Shown here in pieces: positions 34,022 to 41,584 of a DNA stretch of 64,000 nt. The notes under the pieces are model-generated. The model did no database searches. It saw only the letters and a program-made list of their open reading frames with translations, and had not been told where the DNA came from. Numbering within the stretch: the stretch's first letter is position 1; each line of letters opens with the position of its first letter. The stretch spans positions 5,170,001 to 5,234,000 of the forward strand of contig NZ_CP029193.1 in the NCBI RefSeq assembly GCF_008642355.1. Reading direction: 5' to 3'. The position numbers were made by a program, and so were the translations under genes. Source of the DNA: Streptomyces venezuelae (GTDB lineage Bacteria; Actinomycetota; Actinomycetes; Streptomycetales; Streptomycetaceae).

Positions 34022-35395
34022 ATGTCGCGAGTGCCAGGGTGGCTCGGCCGGCTCGGCGCCGGACTGAGCGGGATGGGCGAGCGGTTGAACGAGCAGCGCC
34101 GCGACAGGGACGCCGACTCGGACACCGACGAGCCGAGAGACGCCTCCACGGAGGACTACGACCAGGTGCCCGCGCCACCGGCGTACGCGCCGGCCATAGC
34201 GGCCAGACCCGACCCCGTGGACGCCGTGCCCTGGGGCATGCGCGTCGCCGCGGAGGCCGGCTGGCGGCTCCTGATCCTCGCGGGCACCCTCTGGGTCCTG
34301 ATGAAGGTCATCAGCGCGGTCCAGCTGGTCGTGCTCGCGTTCGTGGCCGCGCTGCTGATCACCGCACTGCTCCAGCCCACGGTGGCCCGGCTCAGGAGAA
34401 TGGGTCTGCCGCGCGGTCTCGCGACGGCGGTCACCGCGATCCTCGGCTTCGTCATCATGGGCCTGGTCGGCTGGTTCGTGGTGTGGCAGGTCATGGAGAA
34501 CGCCGACGAACTGTCGCGGCAGATCCAGGACGGCATCGAGGACCTGCGCAAGTGGCTCCTCAACAGCCCGTTCCACGTGACCGAGGACCAGATCAACGAC
34601 ATCGCCAAGAGCCTGCGGGACGCGGTCGGCGCCAACACGGAGGAGCTCACCTCCGCGGGCCTCGAAGGCGTCACGGTCATCGTCGAGACGCTCACCGGCA
34701 TCCTGCTCGCGATGTTCTCGACGCTCTTCCTGCTCTACGACGGCAAGCGCATCTGGCAGTGGTTCCTGAAGCTGGTGCCCGCCCAGGCGCGGCCCGGCAT
34801 CGCGGGCGCGGGCCCGCGGGCGTGGCGCACCCTCACCGCGTACGTGCGCGGCACGGTGATAGTGGCCTTGATCGACGCCATCTTCATCGGCCTCGGCATC
34901 TACTTCCTCGGTGTGCCGATGGCGGTGCCGCTCGCCGTCATCATCTTCCTCGCCGCGTTCGTGCCGCTGGTCGGTGCCGTGGTCTCCGGCGCCCTCGCGG
35001 TCGTCGTCGCGCTGGTCACGCAGGGCGTGTTCACCGCGGTGATGGCGCTCGTGGTGGTCCTCGCCGTGCAGCAGATCGAGGGCCACATCCTGCAGCCGTT
35101 CATCCTCGGCCGCGCGGTGCGGGTGCACCCGCTGGCGGTGATCCTCTCGGTCGCCGCGGGCGGCATGATCGCCGGGGTCGGCGGCGCGGTCGTGGCGGTG
35201 CCGCTGGTGGCCGTCACGAACACGGTCGTCGGCTATCTGCGGGCGTACTCCCGCGAGGCCGCGCTCAAGCAGGCGCCGCAGCCGCGGGGTGCGACGGCGA
35301 TGGACGCTTCGCCGGTGGGCGCGGCGGGGGCGGACGAGGCGCGGGAGGGCGCGGCGCCGACGGACGAGCCGCCGCAGTCCGCACGTACGGACTGA
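34022..35395 (+). CDS. AI-2E family transporter
   Basis: This 457-residue membrane protein has a charged ~70-residue N-terminal tail and ~8 membrane segments with the family pattern (LVVLAFVAALLITALLQPTVARLRR, LPRGLATAVTAIL, FVPLVGAVVSG, HILQPFILGRAV). The family includes TqsA-like exporters and Na+/H+ antiporters; substrate unknown. The ATG at 34022 follows GAGGA by 8 nt. It is followed by a hairpin terminator. Confidence 0.88.
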   Translation: MSRVPGWLGRLGAGLSGMGERLNEQRRDRDADSDTDEPRDASTEDYDQVPAPPAYAPAIAARPDPVDAVPWGMRVAAEAGWRLLILAGTLWVLMKVISAVQLVVLAFVAALLITALLQPTVARLRRMGLPRGLATAVTAILGFVIMGLVGWFVVWQVMENADELSRQIQDGIEDLRKWLLNSPFHVTEDQINDIAKSLRDAVGANTEELTSAGLEGVTVIVETLTGILLAMFSTLFLLYDGKRIWQWFLKLVPAQARPGIAGAGPRAWRTLTAYVRGTVIVALIDAIFIGLGIYFLGVPMAVPLAVIIFLAAFVPLVGAVVSGALAVVVALVTQGVFTAVMALVVVLAVQQIEGHILQPFILGRAVRVHPLAVILSVAAGGMIAGVGGAVVAVPLVAVTNTVVGYLRAYSREAALKQAPQPRGATAMDASPVGAAGADEAREGAAPTDEPPQSARTD

Positions 35396-35446
35396 CGACT
35401 CCCCGAACGACTCCCCGAATCGAATGCGACGGCGTCGGAAACGCGA

Positions 35447-35478
35447 AGTGGGCCGGAACCCGAGGGTTCCGGCCCACT
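35447..35478. terminator. Hairpin between convergent genes
   Basis: Arms AGTGGGCCGGAACCC and GGGTTCCGGCCCACT are perfect complements, separating the transporter from the convergent ahpD. Confidence 0.75.
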
Positions 35479-35496
35479 GTCGTGTCGTACGGCGCG

Positions 35497-36027
35497 TTAC
35501 GCGAGGACGTCCTCGGAGTCCAGCGTGACGCCGACCGCCTGGATGACCGCGGCGATCTTGAAGGCTTCCTGGATCGTCTCGCGGTCGACCCCGGCCTTGC
35601 GCAGGACCTGCTCGTGCGAGTCCAGGCACTGGCCGCAGCCGTTGATCGCGGAGACCGCGAGGGACCACAGCTCGAAGTCGACCTTCTCGACCCCGGGGTT
35701 GCCGATGACGTTCATCCGCAGACCGGCGCGCATCGTCCCGTACTCCGGGTCGGAGAGCAGGTGACGCGTGCGGTAGAAGACGTTGTTCATCGCCATGACG
35801 GCGGCGGCCGACTTGGCGGCCGTGTACGCCTCGGGGGAGAGGTTCGCCTTCGCCTCGGGCTCAAGCTCGCGCAGCACCTTCGGGGAGCGGGACGCGATGG
35901 CGCAGGCCAGCACGGTGCCCCACAGCTGCTGCTGCGGCAGGTCCGAGTTGCCGATGACCGAGCCGAGGTTCAGCTTCAGGTCCTTGGCGTAGTCCGGTAC
36001 GGCGGACTTCAGTTCGTCGAGTGCCAT
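35497..36027 (-). CDS. ahpD: Alkylhydroperoxide reductase AhpD
   Basis: The 176-residue all-helical protein of the carboxymuconolactone decarboxylase superfamily has the redox motif [11 protein letters not shown] (CxxC plus downstream His). In actinobacteria AhpD passes electrons from a lipoyl protein to AhpC. It starts 15 nt after the ahpC stop and forms an operon with it, under OxyR. Confidence 0.95.
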   Translation of the reverse strand: MALDELKSAVPDYAKDLKLNLGSVIGNSDLPQQQLWGTVLACAIASRSPKVLRELEPEAKANLSPEAYTAAKSAAAVMAMNNVFYRTRHLLSDPEYGTMRAGLRMNVIGNPGVEKVDFELWSLAVSAINGCGQCLDSHEQVLRKAGVDRETIQEAFKIAAVIQAVGVTLDSEDVLA

Positions 36028-36042
36028 GTCAGAAGACTCCGT

Positions 36043-36597
36043 TCACTCGCCGGAGAGCAGCGCGACCGGGTCGAGGGTCTCGTCGCCCTTGCTCCAGTTG
36101 CACGGGCACAGCTCGTCGGTCTGCAGGGCGTCGAGGACCCGGAGGACCTCCTTGGGGTTACGGCCCACGGAACCGGCGGTCACCATCGTGAACTGGATCT
36201 CGTTGTTCTGGTCCACGATGAAGACGGCGCGCTGCGCGAAGCCGTCCTCGCCCTCGATGCCGAGGTCACGCATGAGCTCGTGCTTCGAGTCGGCCAGCAT
36301 CGGGAAGGGCAGGTCCGTCAGGTCCGGGTGGTCCTTGCGCCAGGCGTGGTGCACGAACTCGGAGTCGCCGGAGAAGCCGAGGATCTGGGCGTCACGGTCG
36401 GCGAACTCGTCGTTCAGCTTGCCGAACGCGGCGATCTCGGTCGGGCACACGAAGGTGAAGTCCTTGGGCCACGCGAAGACGATCTTCCACTTGCCTTCGT
36501 AGGTCTTGTGGTTGATCTGCTCGAACTCCTTGCCCTGCTCCAGCGAGACGCAGGCGGTCAGGTCGAACTCGGGGAACTTGTCACCGACAGTGAGCAC
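36043..36597 (-). CDS. ahpC: Peroxiredoxin AhpC
   Basis: This 184-residue 2-Cys peroxiredoxin has the peroxidatic Cys in DFTFVCPTE and resolving Cys near the end in ELCPCNW. It reduces H2O2, alkyl hydroperoxides and peroxynitrite in the cytosol, recycled by AhpD. The GTG at 36597 gives the usual MLTVGDKFPEF start and has AAGGAG upstream; 27 further residues of open frame are leader. It is divergent from oxyR. Confidence 0.95.
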   Translation of the reverse strand: MLTVGDKFPEFDLTACVSLEQGKEFEQINHKTYEGKWKIVFAWPKDFTFVCPTEIAAFGKLNDEFADRDAQILGFSGDSEFVHHAWRKDHPDLTDLPFPMLADSKHELMRDLGIEGEDGFAQRAVFIVDQNNEIQFTMVTAGSVGRNPKEVLRVLDALQTDELCPCNWSKGDETLDPVALLSGE

Positions 36598-36689
36598 ACG
36601 TACTCCTTGCGCGAGAGAGTCCCTTTTGAGGACTTTCCTGTGGGGTTGGACTGATGTCGATGGTGGCACAGGGTGCATTGATTAGGGAA

Positions 36690-36726
36690 ATAGCTAGAGT
36701 GGGTCGTGTTGATCGGAGGTAGCTAT
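36690..36726. promoter_or_regulatory. Inverted repeat in ahpC-oxyR promoter, probable OxyR site
   Basis: ATAGCTA (36690-36696) and TAGCTAT (36720-36726) are exact inverse copies separated by 23 bp in the 131-bp divergent spacer. AAATAGCTAGAG also has internal symmetry. OxyR binds extended sites over such promoters, so both genes would be covered. The match to the OxyR box is by position and symmetry only. Confidence 0.5.
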
Positions 36727-36728
36727 CA

Positions 36729-37682
36729 GTGCGAGCCATAAATAGGGGCAAGCAGCCCAGTGGCAAACAACCCAGCCTGGCGCAGCTGCGCGCGTTCGCC
36801 GCCGTGGCCGAGCATCTGCACTTCCGCGATGCCGCGTCGGCGATCGGGATGAGCCAGCCCGCGCTCTCGGGGGCCGTGGCCGCGCTGGAGGAGGCACTGG
36901 GTGTCCAGCTCCTGGAGCGGACCACGCGCAAGGTGCTCCTCTCGCCCGCGGGGGAGCGGCTCGCGGTGCGGGTCGGGGCGGTCCTCGACGAGGTCGAGGC
37001 GCTCATGGAGGAGGCCGACGCGGTGAAGGCGCCGTTCACGGGCGCCCTGCGGCTCGGCGTCATCCCGACGGTCGCGCCGTATCTCCTGCCGACCGTGATC
37101 GGCCTGGTCCACGAGAGGTATCCGGACCTCGACCTCCAGGTCCACGAGGAGCAGACCTCCTCGCTTCTCGAAGGGCTCACCGCGGGCCGGCTCGACCTGC
37201 TGCTCCTCGCCGTGCCCCTCGGCATGCAGGGCGTCACCGAACTCCCGCTCTTCGACGAGGATTTCGTGCTCGTGACCCCCCTCGACCACTGGCTCGGGGG
37301 CCGGGAGGGGATTCCGCGCGAGGCGCTGAAGGAGCTGAACCTGCTGCTCCTGGACGAGGGCCACTGTCTGCGGGACCAGGCGCTCGACATCTGCCGGGAG
37401 GCGGGCCGCGCGGACGCGCCCGTCACGACGACGGCCGCGGGGCTCTCGACGCTTGTTCAGTTGGTCGCGGGTGGGCTGGGGGTGACGTTGTTGCCTCGGA
37501 CGGCGGTGCGCGTGGAGACCACGCGCAGCAACCAGCTCCTGACGGGGTACTTCGCGGATCCCGCTCCTACTCGGCGGATCGCGCTCGCCATGCGTACGGG
37601 GGCTGCGCGGGCTGCCGAGTATGAGGAGTTGGCCTCCGCCCTCAAGGAGGCGGTGCGGCCCCTGCCGGTGCGGGTCGTCTGA
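36729..37682 (+). CDS. oxyR: LysR-family peroxide sensor OxyR
   Basis: The 317-residue protein has an N-terminal LysR helix-turn-helix (LAQLRAFAAVAEHLHFRDAA) and a C-terminal sensor domain. The two redox Cys lie in GHCLRDQALDICREAG, matching the C199/C208 pair of OxyR. H2O2 forms a disulfide and switches it to activate ahpCD. The GTG start follows GGAGGT. Confidence 0.95.
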   Translation: MRAINRGKQPSGKQPSLAQLRAFAAVAEHLHFRDAASAIGMSQPALSGAVAALEEALGVQLLERTTRKVLLSPAGERLAVRVGAVLDEVEALMEEADAVKAPFTGALRLGVIPTVAPYLLPTVIGLVHERYPDLDLQVHEEQTSSLLEGLTAGRLDLLLLAVPLGMQGVTELPLFDEDFVLVTPLDHWLGGREGIPREALKELNLLLLDEGHCLRDQALDICREAGRADAPVTTTAAGLSTLVQLVAGGLGVTLLPRTAVRVETTRSNQLLTGYFADPAPTRRIALAMRTGAARAAEYEELASALKEAVRPLPVRVV

Positions 37683-37735
37683 TTCCGCGGGCCGGTGGGG
37701 GCTGACCGCGCCCACGTGGCGGATGTGACAGCCCC

Positions 37736-37773
37736 GCGCCCCTGGAAGGGCCCCTGCGGGCCCCCAGGGGCGC
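37736..37773. terminator. Nested hairpin between oxyR and ABC permease
   Basis: GCGCCCCTGG pairs with CCAGGGGCGC around an inner GGGCCC/GGGCCC stem, lying between convergent stops. Confidence 0.65.
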
Positions 37774-37781
37774 TCGGGGAG

Positions 37782-40127
37782 TCACTCCGTCCGCAGGCCG
37801 TCCGGGCGCATCATTCTGCGTAGTGGTGGGAGGCTCAGCAGCGTCACCGCCGCCACCATCGCCGCTCCCGCGCCCGTCAAGGGGATGAAGGACCACCAGT
37901 CCGTGACGCTCTTGCCGATCATGCGGGTCATGACCACGCCGAGGCCCAGGCCGCCGGCGATGGCGAGGGCCAGGCCGAGGGCGACGGGGATCGCCGTCTG
38001 CCACAGGAGCGACCACGCCATCGACGAGCGCCGCGTGCCGAACGCGGTGAGCGCCGCCAGCAGCCGCTTGCGTTCGCGGAGCTGCTCCATCAGCGACACC
38101 AGCATCGACGCGGCGATCAGCGCCATCGTGACACTCGCGCCGATCTGCAGGCCGCGCGCGATCGACGCGTACTGCTTGTCGCGGTCCACCGCCTTCAGCG
38201 AGTCCACGCCGAGGAAGGGGCTGATGCGGGCCGCCGCGTTGCGTACGTGCTCGTCGGCGTCCGGCGTGTTCGGGTCGAGCTTGACCCAGGAGCTCGTACT
38301 CGCGTCGTCCAGCATCTTGATGTCGACCGCGCCGGGGGTGGCGAAGATGCCGTCGAACTTCGTGCCGGACGGGTTGCGCCGGGCCTGAACCGTGGGCGTG
38401 TCCTTCGGCAGCGTCCACAGGACCGGCTTCGCACCCTTGTTGAAGTCGGGGTCCGGTCCGACGTTGACCGGCTTGCCGGGGCGTGCCGTCGTGTCGACCC
38501 AGTCGTTCTGCTCCCGGCTGCCCGTGTGCGAGACGAAGGTGTCGCCGTCCTCGCAGGAGCGGAGCTCGGCGAGCTCGCGGAGGGTCGCGCAGGTGCCGAT
38601 GGTCAGTTCCGTGGTCGGCGTCATGCCGTCGGCGTTCTTGCCGCCGGGCCGCGTGACGTACGCCTGGACGGTCCCGATGACCTTCGTGACGCCCTCCGTC
38701 CCGGCGAAGTCGTCGATCATGCGCTGGGCGAGCGGGCCGTCGCCGGTCATGCTGTGCACCGTCAGCTGGGCGCGCGTCGGATCCTGCCCGGTGATCTGGT
38801 TGAACTCGTCGTGCATGGACGCGAACATCATCTGCAGGGCCACCGCGCCCGCCACCGCGACGGTGATGCCGCTGACCGCGCGGGACGCCGTGCCCGACGT
38901 CAACTGGAGCCTGCGGACGGCGAGCTGCCACGGCACGGGACCGCCGCGCAGCCGTCCCACGGCGGCCTCGACGAGCCAGGGGAGCAGCGCGCTGAGCCCG
39001 ATCAGGGCGAGCGCCGAACCCACCGCGATCGCGGTCACGTTGACGGCGTCGTTGCCCATGTCGGCGTCGATGCGGCCGGAGAGCAGCAGGATGGCGATAC
39101 CGGCGGCCGGCACGACGAGCCGCCACCACAGCCTGCGCTTGCGCTGCTTGCCGCCCCTGACCACGCCGAGCGGCTCGATGGCGACCGAGCGCAGCGAGAT
39201 CAGCGTCACCAGGACCGCCGACACCGGCACCGCCACCACGACCAGCGCCACCAGGCCGGGCGCGGGCACCATGTCGGACGGGTACGCGCTGACGTTCGTC
39301 AGGTCGACCACGCCCACCAGTTCGCGCAGGAGCAGGAAGAGCACGGCGCCGGCGACGAGCCCGAGCAGCGCCCCGAACAGCGCCTCCCCCGCGGCGATCC
39401 TGCGCACCGAGCGGGCGCTCGCGCCGACGAGCCGCAGGGCGGCGAGCCGCCGGTCGCGCCGGTCGCCGCCGAACCGGACCGCGGTGCCGATGAAGATCGC
39501 CACGGGGGTGAGCAGGACGACGCAGATCAGCACGACGAGCGCCATCAGGAACGGGTCGAGGGGCAGGGAGTCGTCCTGGCCGAAGCCCGAGACGCGGTGG
39601 GCGCCGTGCGCGGAGGTCAGTGGGTCGGCACCCACGTAGTAGTAGAGCTCAAGGGGGGACATGAGCCCCGCCTCGCCGATGGTGCCGGTCTGGCGGTACT
39701 TGCCGAAGCGCTCCTTGAGCAGCGTGTTCGACGGGTCGTCGAGCAGGTCGCGCAGGGCGGGCGAGACGACCATCTCGCCGGGAGCGGGGATCTTGTCGAG
39801 CCCCGGCGGCAGCACCGGGTGGTCGCCGTCCGCCTTCAGGAACCTGCCGGTCAGCGTGCGCCCGTGGAACTCGGTGCCGGTGTCGCGCACCAAGATCGTC
39901 GTGTCGTCGGCCTTCGGCGGCTTGCCGTCCATCGCGGTGGCCGGCGTGCGGGCGACCGACCGGTCGTCGCGGTTCTGCAGCATGTTCGGCACGGAGGCCG
40001 CGCCGAGCAGCAGGGCGACGCCGAGGCCGACGCCGACGGCCGTCAGGATCGTACGGATCCAGCCCTCGCGACCACCGCCCGCGGCGAACCGTATGCCCAT
40101 GGCGAGGTCGCGTGTCCAGGCACTCAT
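37782..40127 (-). CDS. FtsX-type ABC transporter permease
   Basis: This 781-residue permease has two FtsX/MacB units: a first helix (~20-40), a large extracellular part, and membrane clusters at ~190-310 and after ~690 (SVTMALIAASMLVSLMEQLRERKRLLAALTAFGTRR). Such permeases work with one MacB-like ATPase to move lipids, peptides or antibiotics, or act mechanically. Its start overlaps the ATPase stop by 4 nt; third gene of the PadR operon. Confidence 0.88.
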   Translation of the reverse strand: MSAWTRDLAMGIRFAAGGGREGWIRTILTAVGVGLGVALLLGAASVPNMLQNRDDRSVARTPATAMDGKPPKADDTTILVRDTGTEFHGRTLTGRFLKADGDHPVLPPGLDKIPAPGEMVVSPALRDLLDDPSNTLLKERFGKYRQTGTIGEAGLMSPLELYYYVGADPLTSAHGAHRVSGFGQDDSLPLDPFLMALVVLICVVLLTPVAIFIGTAVRFGGDRRDRRLAALRLVGASARSVRRIAAGEALFGALLGLVAGAVLFLLLRELVGVVDLTNVSAYPSDMVPAPGLVALVVVAVPVSAVLVTLISLRSVAIEPLGVVRGGKQRKRRLWWRLVVPAAGIAILLLSGRIDADMGNDAVNVTAIAVGSALALIGLSALLPWLVEAAVGRLRGGPVPWQLAVRRLQLTSGTASRAVSGITVAVAGAVALQMMFASMHDEFNQITGQDPTRAQLTVHSMTGDGPLAQRMIDDFAGTEGVTKVIGTVQAYVTRPGGKNADGMTPTTELTIGTCATLRELAELRSCEDGDTFVSHTGSREQNDWVDTTARPGKPVNVGPDPDFNKGAKPVLWTLPKDTPTVQARRNPSGTKFDGIFATPGAVDIKMLDDASTSSWVKLDPNTPDADEHVRNAAARISPFLGVDSLKAVDRDKQYASIARGLQIGASVTMALIAASMLVSLMEQLRERKRLLAALTAFGTRRSSMAWSLLWQTAIPVALGLALAIAGGLGLGVVMTRMIGKSVTDWWSFIPLTGAGAAMVAAVTLLSLPPLRRMMRPDGLRTE

Positions 40128-40810
40128 ACGATCCGCTCCATGTCGCGGGAGCGGCCGTCGCGCACGATGATCTCGCGGTCGGAGTAGGCGGCGACGCGGG
40201 TCTCGTGGGTGACGAGGACGACGGCCGCGTTGGTGGAGCGGGCCGCGTCGGTCAGGAGCTCCATGACGCGTTCGCCGTTGAGCGAGTCGAGGGCGCCGGT
40301 CGGCTCGTCGGCGAAGATCACGCGCGGGCTCGTGGCGAGGGCGCGGGCGACGGCGACACGCTGGCCCTGGCCGCCGGAGACCTCGCCGGGCCGCTTGGCG
40401 GCGACGTCGTCGACCTCCAGGCGCTCCATCCAGGTACGGGCGGTGGCCTCGGCCTCCTTGCGCTTCGCGCCGTTCAGGCGCAGCGGGAGCGCGACGTTCT
40501 CGACGCAGGTGAGCTCGGGGACGAGCTGGCCGAACTGGAAGACGAACCCGAACTCGCTGCGGCGCAGGGCGCTCAGCTCGGCGTCCGAGAGGCCGGTCAG
40601 GGAGCGGCCGTTGTACGTGATGGAGCCCTCGTCGGGACGGACGATGCCGGCGAGGCAGTGCAGCAGGGTCGACTTTCCGGAGCCGGAAGGACCCATGACG
40701 GCGACGACCTCACCGGGGTGGATGGAGAAGGCGGCGCCGTCGAGCGCGGTGGTGGGGCCGTACGACTTGCGGAGTCCTTGGGCCACGAGAAGGGAACCTG
40801 CGGGGGTCAT
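40124..40810 (-). CDS. ABC transporter ATP-binding protein (MacB/LolD type)
   Basis: The 228-residue ATPase has Walker A GPSGSGKSTLLHC (~40), Q-loop, signature EVSGGQGQRVAVARALA, Walker B VIFADEPTGALDS and a switch His in VTHE. The TGALDS and length fit the LolD/MacB group that drives FtsX permeases. It is coupled by ATGA overlaps to padR upstream and the permease downstream. Confidence 0.95.
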   Translation of the reverse strand: MTPAGSLLVAQGLRKSYGPTTALDGAAFSIHPGEVVAVMGPSGSGKSTLLHCLAGIVRPDEGSITYNGRSLTGLSDAELSALRRSEFGFVFQFGQLVPELTCVENVALPLRLNGAKRKEAEATARTWMERLEVDDVAAKRPGEVSGGQGQRVAVARALATSPRVIFADEPTGALDSLNGERVMELLTDAARSTNAAVVLVTHETRVAAYSDREIIVRDGRSRDMERIV

Positions 40811-41334
40811 GCGGAGCGCACCTCCTGGGCGAGCTTGCCGAGGCGCGCGGCGGTGAGCTCCAGCCAGCGCAGGTCGGCTTCGAGGTGGAACAGCGCGTGG
40901 TCGCAGATCAGCTGGTCGGCGAGGTCGCCCTTGCGCTTGCGGTCGGTGAGGATGCGCATCAGGCGCAGGTGTTCGGCGCGCTGGACGTCGAGGAGTTCGG
41001 CGGCGTCGCGTTCGGTGAGGAGCGCGAGGACGACCTTGGTGTAGAGGGTGGACTGGAGGTAGGGCTCCGGCTTCTCCGGGGTGGCGAGCCACCGCTGGAC
41101 ATCCGTGATGCCGGCCTCGGTGATCGCGTACCGCTTGCGCTCCGGACCGCCGCCCGCCTCTATGCCGTCGACCTCGACGAGGCCGTTCTTCAGGAGGCGG
41201 GACATGGTCGAGTAGACCTGGCCGTAGTGCAGGGGTTTGTCGTGCCCGAACTTCTCGTCGAAGGCGCGCTTGAGGTCGTATCCGTGCCGGGGGCCGGACT
41301 CCAGGAGTCCCAGAAGGGTGTGGCCAATGGACAT
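40807..41334 (-). CDS. PadR-family transcriptional regulator
   Basis: This 175-residue protein has an N-terminal winged helix (HTLLGLLESGPRHGYDLKRAF, YGQVYSTMSRLLKNGLVE) and a C-terminal helical dimerisation domain, subfamily s1. PadR proteins repress multidrug-type exporters until ligand binds. It is the first gene of the exporter operon. TAGAGT 7 nt before its ATG and three GTGTATAC-type repeats across the -35 region suggest autorepression. Confidence 0.92.
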   Translation of the reverse strand: MSIGHTLLGLLESGPRHGYDLKRAFDEKFGHDKPLHYGQVYSTMSRLLKNGLVEVDGIEAGGGPERKRYAITEAGITDVQRWLATPEKPEPYLQSTLYTKVVLALLTERDAAELLDVQRAEHLRLMRILTDRKRKGDLADQLICDHALFHLEADLRWLELTAARLGKLAQEVRSA

Positions 41335-41341
41335 GCGGAGC

Positions 41342-41347
41342 ACTCTA
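41342..41347 (-). promoter_or_regulatory. Probable -10 box of padR operon
   Basis: TAGAGT on the minus strand ends 7 nt before the ATG, implying a leaderless transcript. Confidence 0.5.
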
Positions 41348-41353
41348 CACGGT

Positions 41354-41392
41354 GTGTATACGTGCGGTGTATACGCCCGGTGCATACACCAG
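41354..41392. promoter_or_regulatory. Three 13-bp direct repeats, probable PadR operator
   Basis: GTGTATAC at 41354-41361 and 41367-41374 and GTGCATAC at 41380-41387 recur with exactly 13-bp spacing, each holding the GTATAC palindrome or a variant. They start 6 bp above the presumed -10, so a protein bound here would block RNA polymerase. PadR family operators often carry palindromic AT-centred sites. Confidence 0.6.
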
Positions 41393-41584
41393 TCGTGGAG
41401 CACACTTGTGCGAGGCCGGGCAACCATCCGGGCCCCATGGACGTCGGTTCCTGAGGGGCAGGTGCTCATTGTCACGTCCGCAAAAGACCGGATCGGCAGA
41501 CGTTTGTCCCAGGGTGCGGTGTTAGCTTCATGAGCTGACTCGACGTACGCATGTTGACTAGACCGAAGCGGAGCAATCTCAGTC

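Noticed and set aside
40124..41092. Longer ABC ATPase starting inside padR
   Set aside because: The extra residues are Pro/Arg-rich and out of frame with the PadR protein; the ATGA-overlapping ATG at 40810 gives the normal ATPase start.
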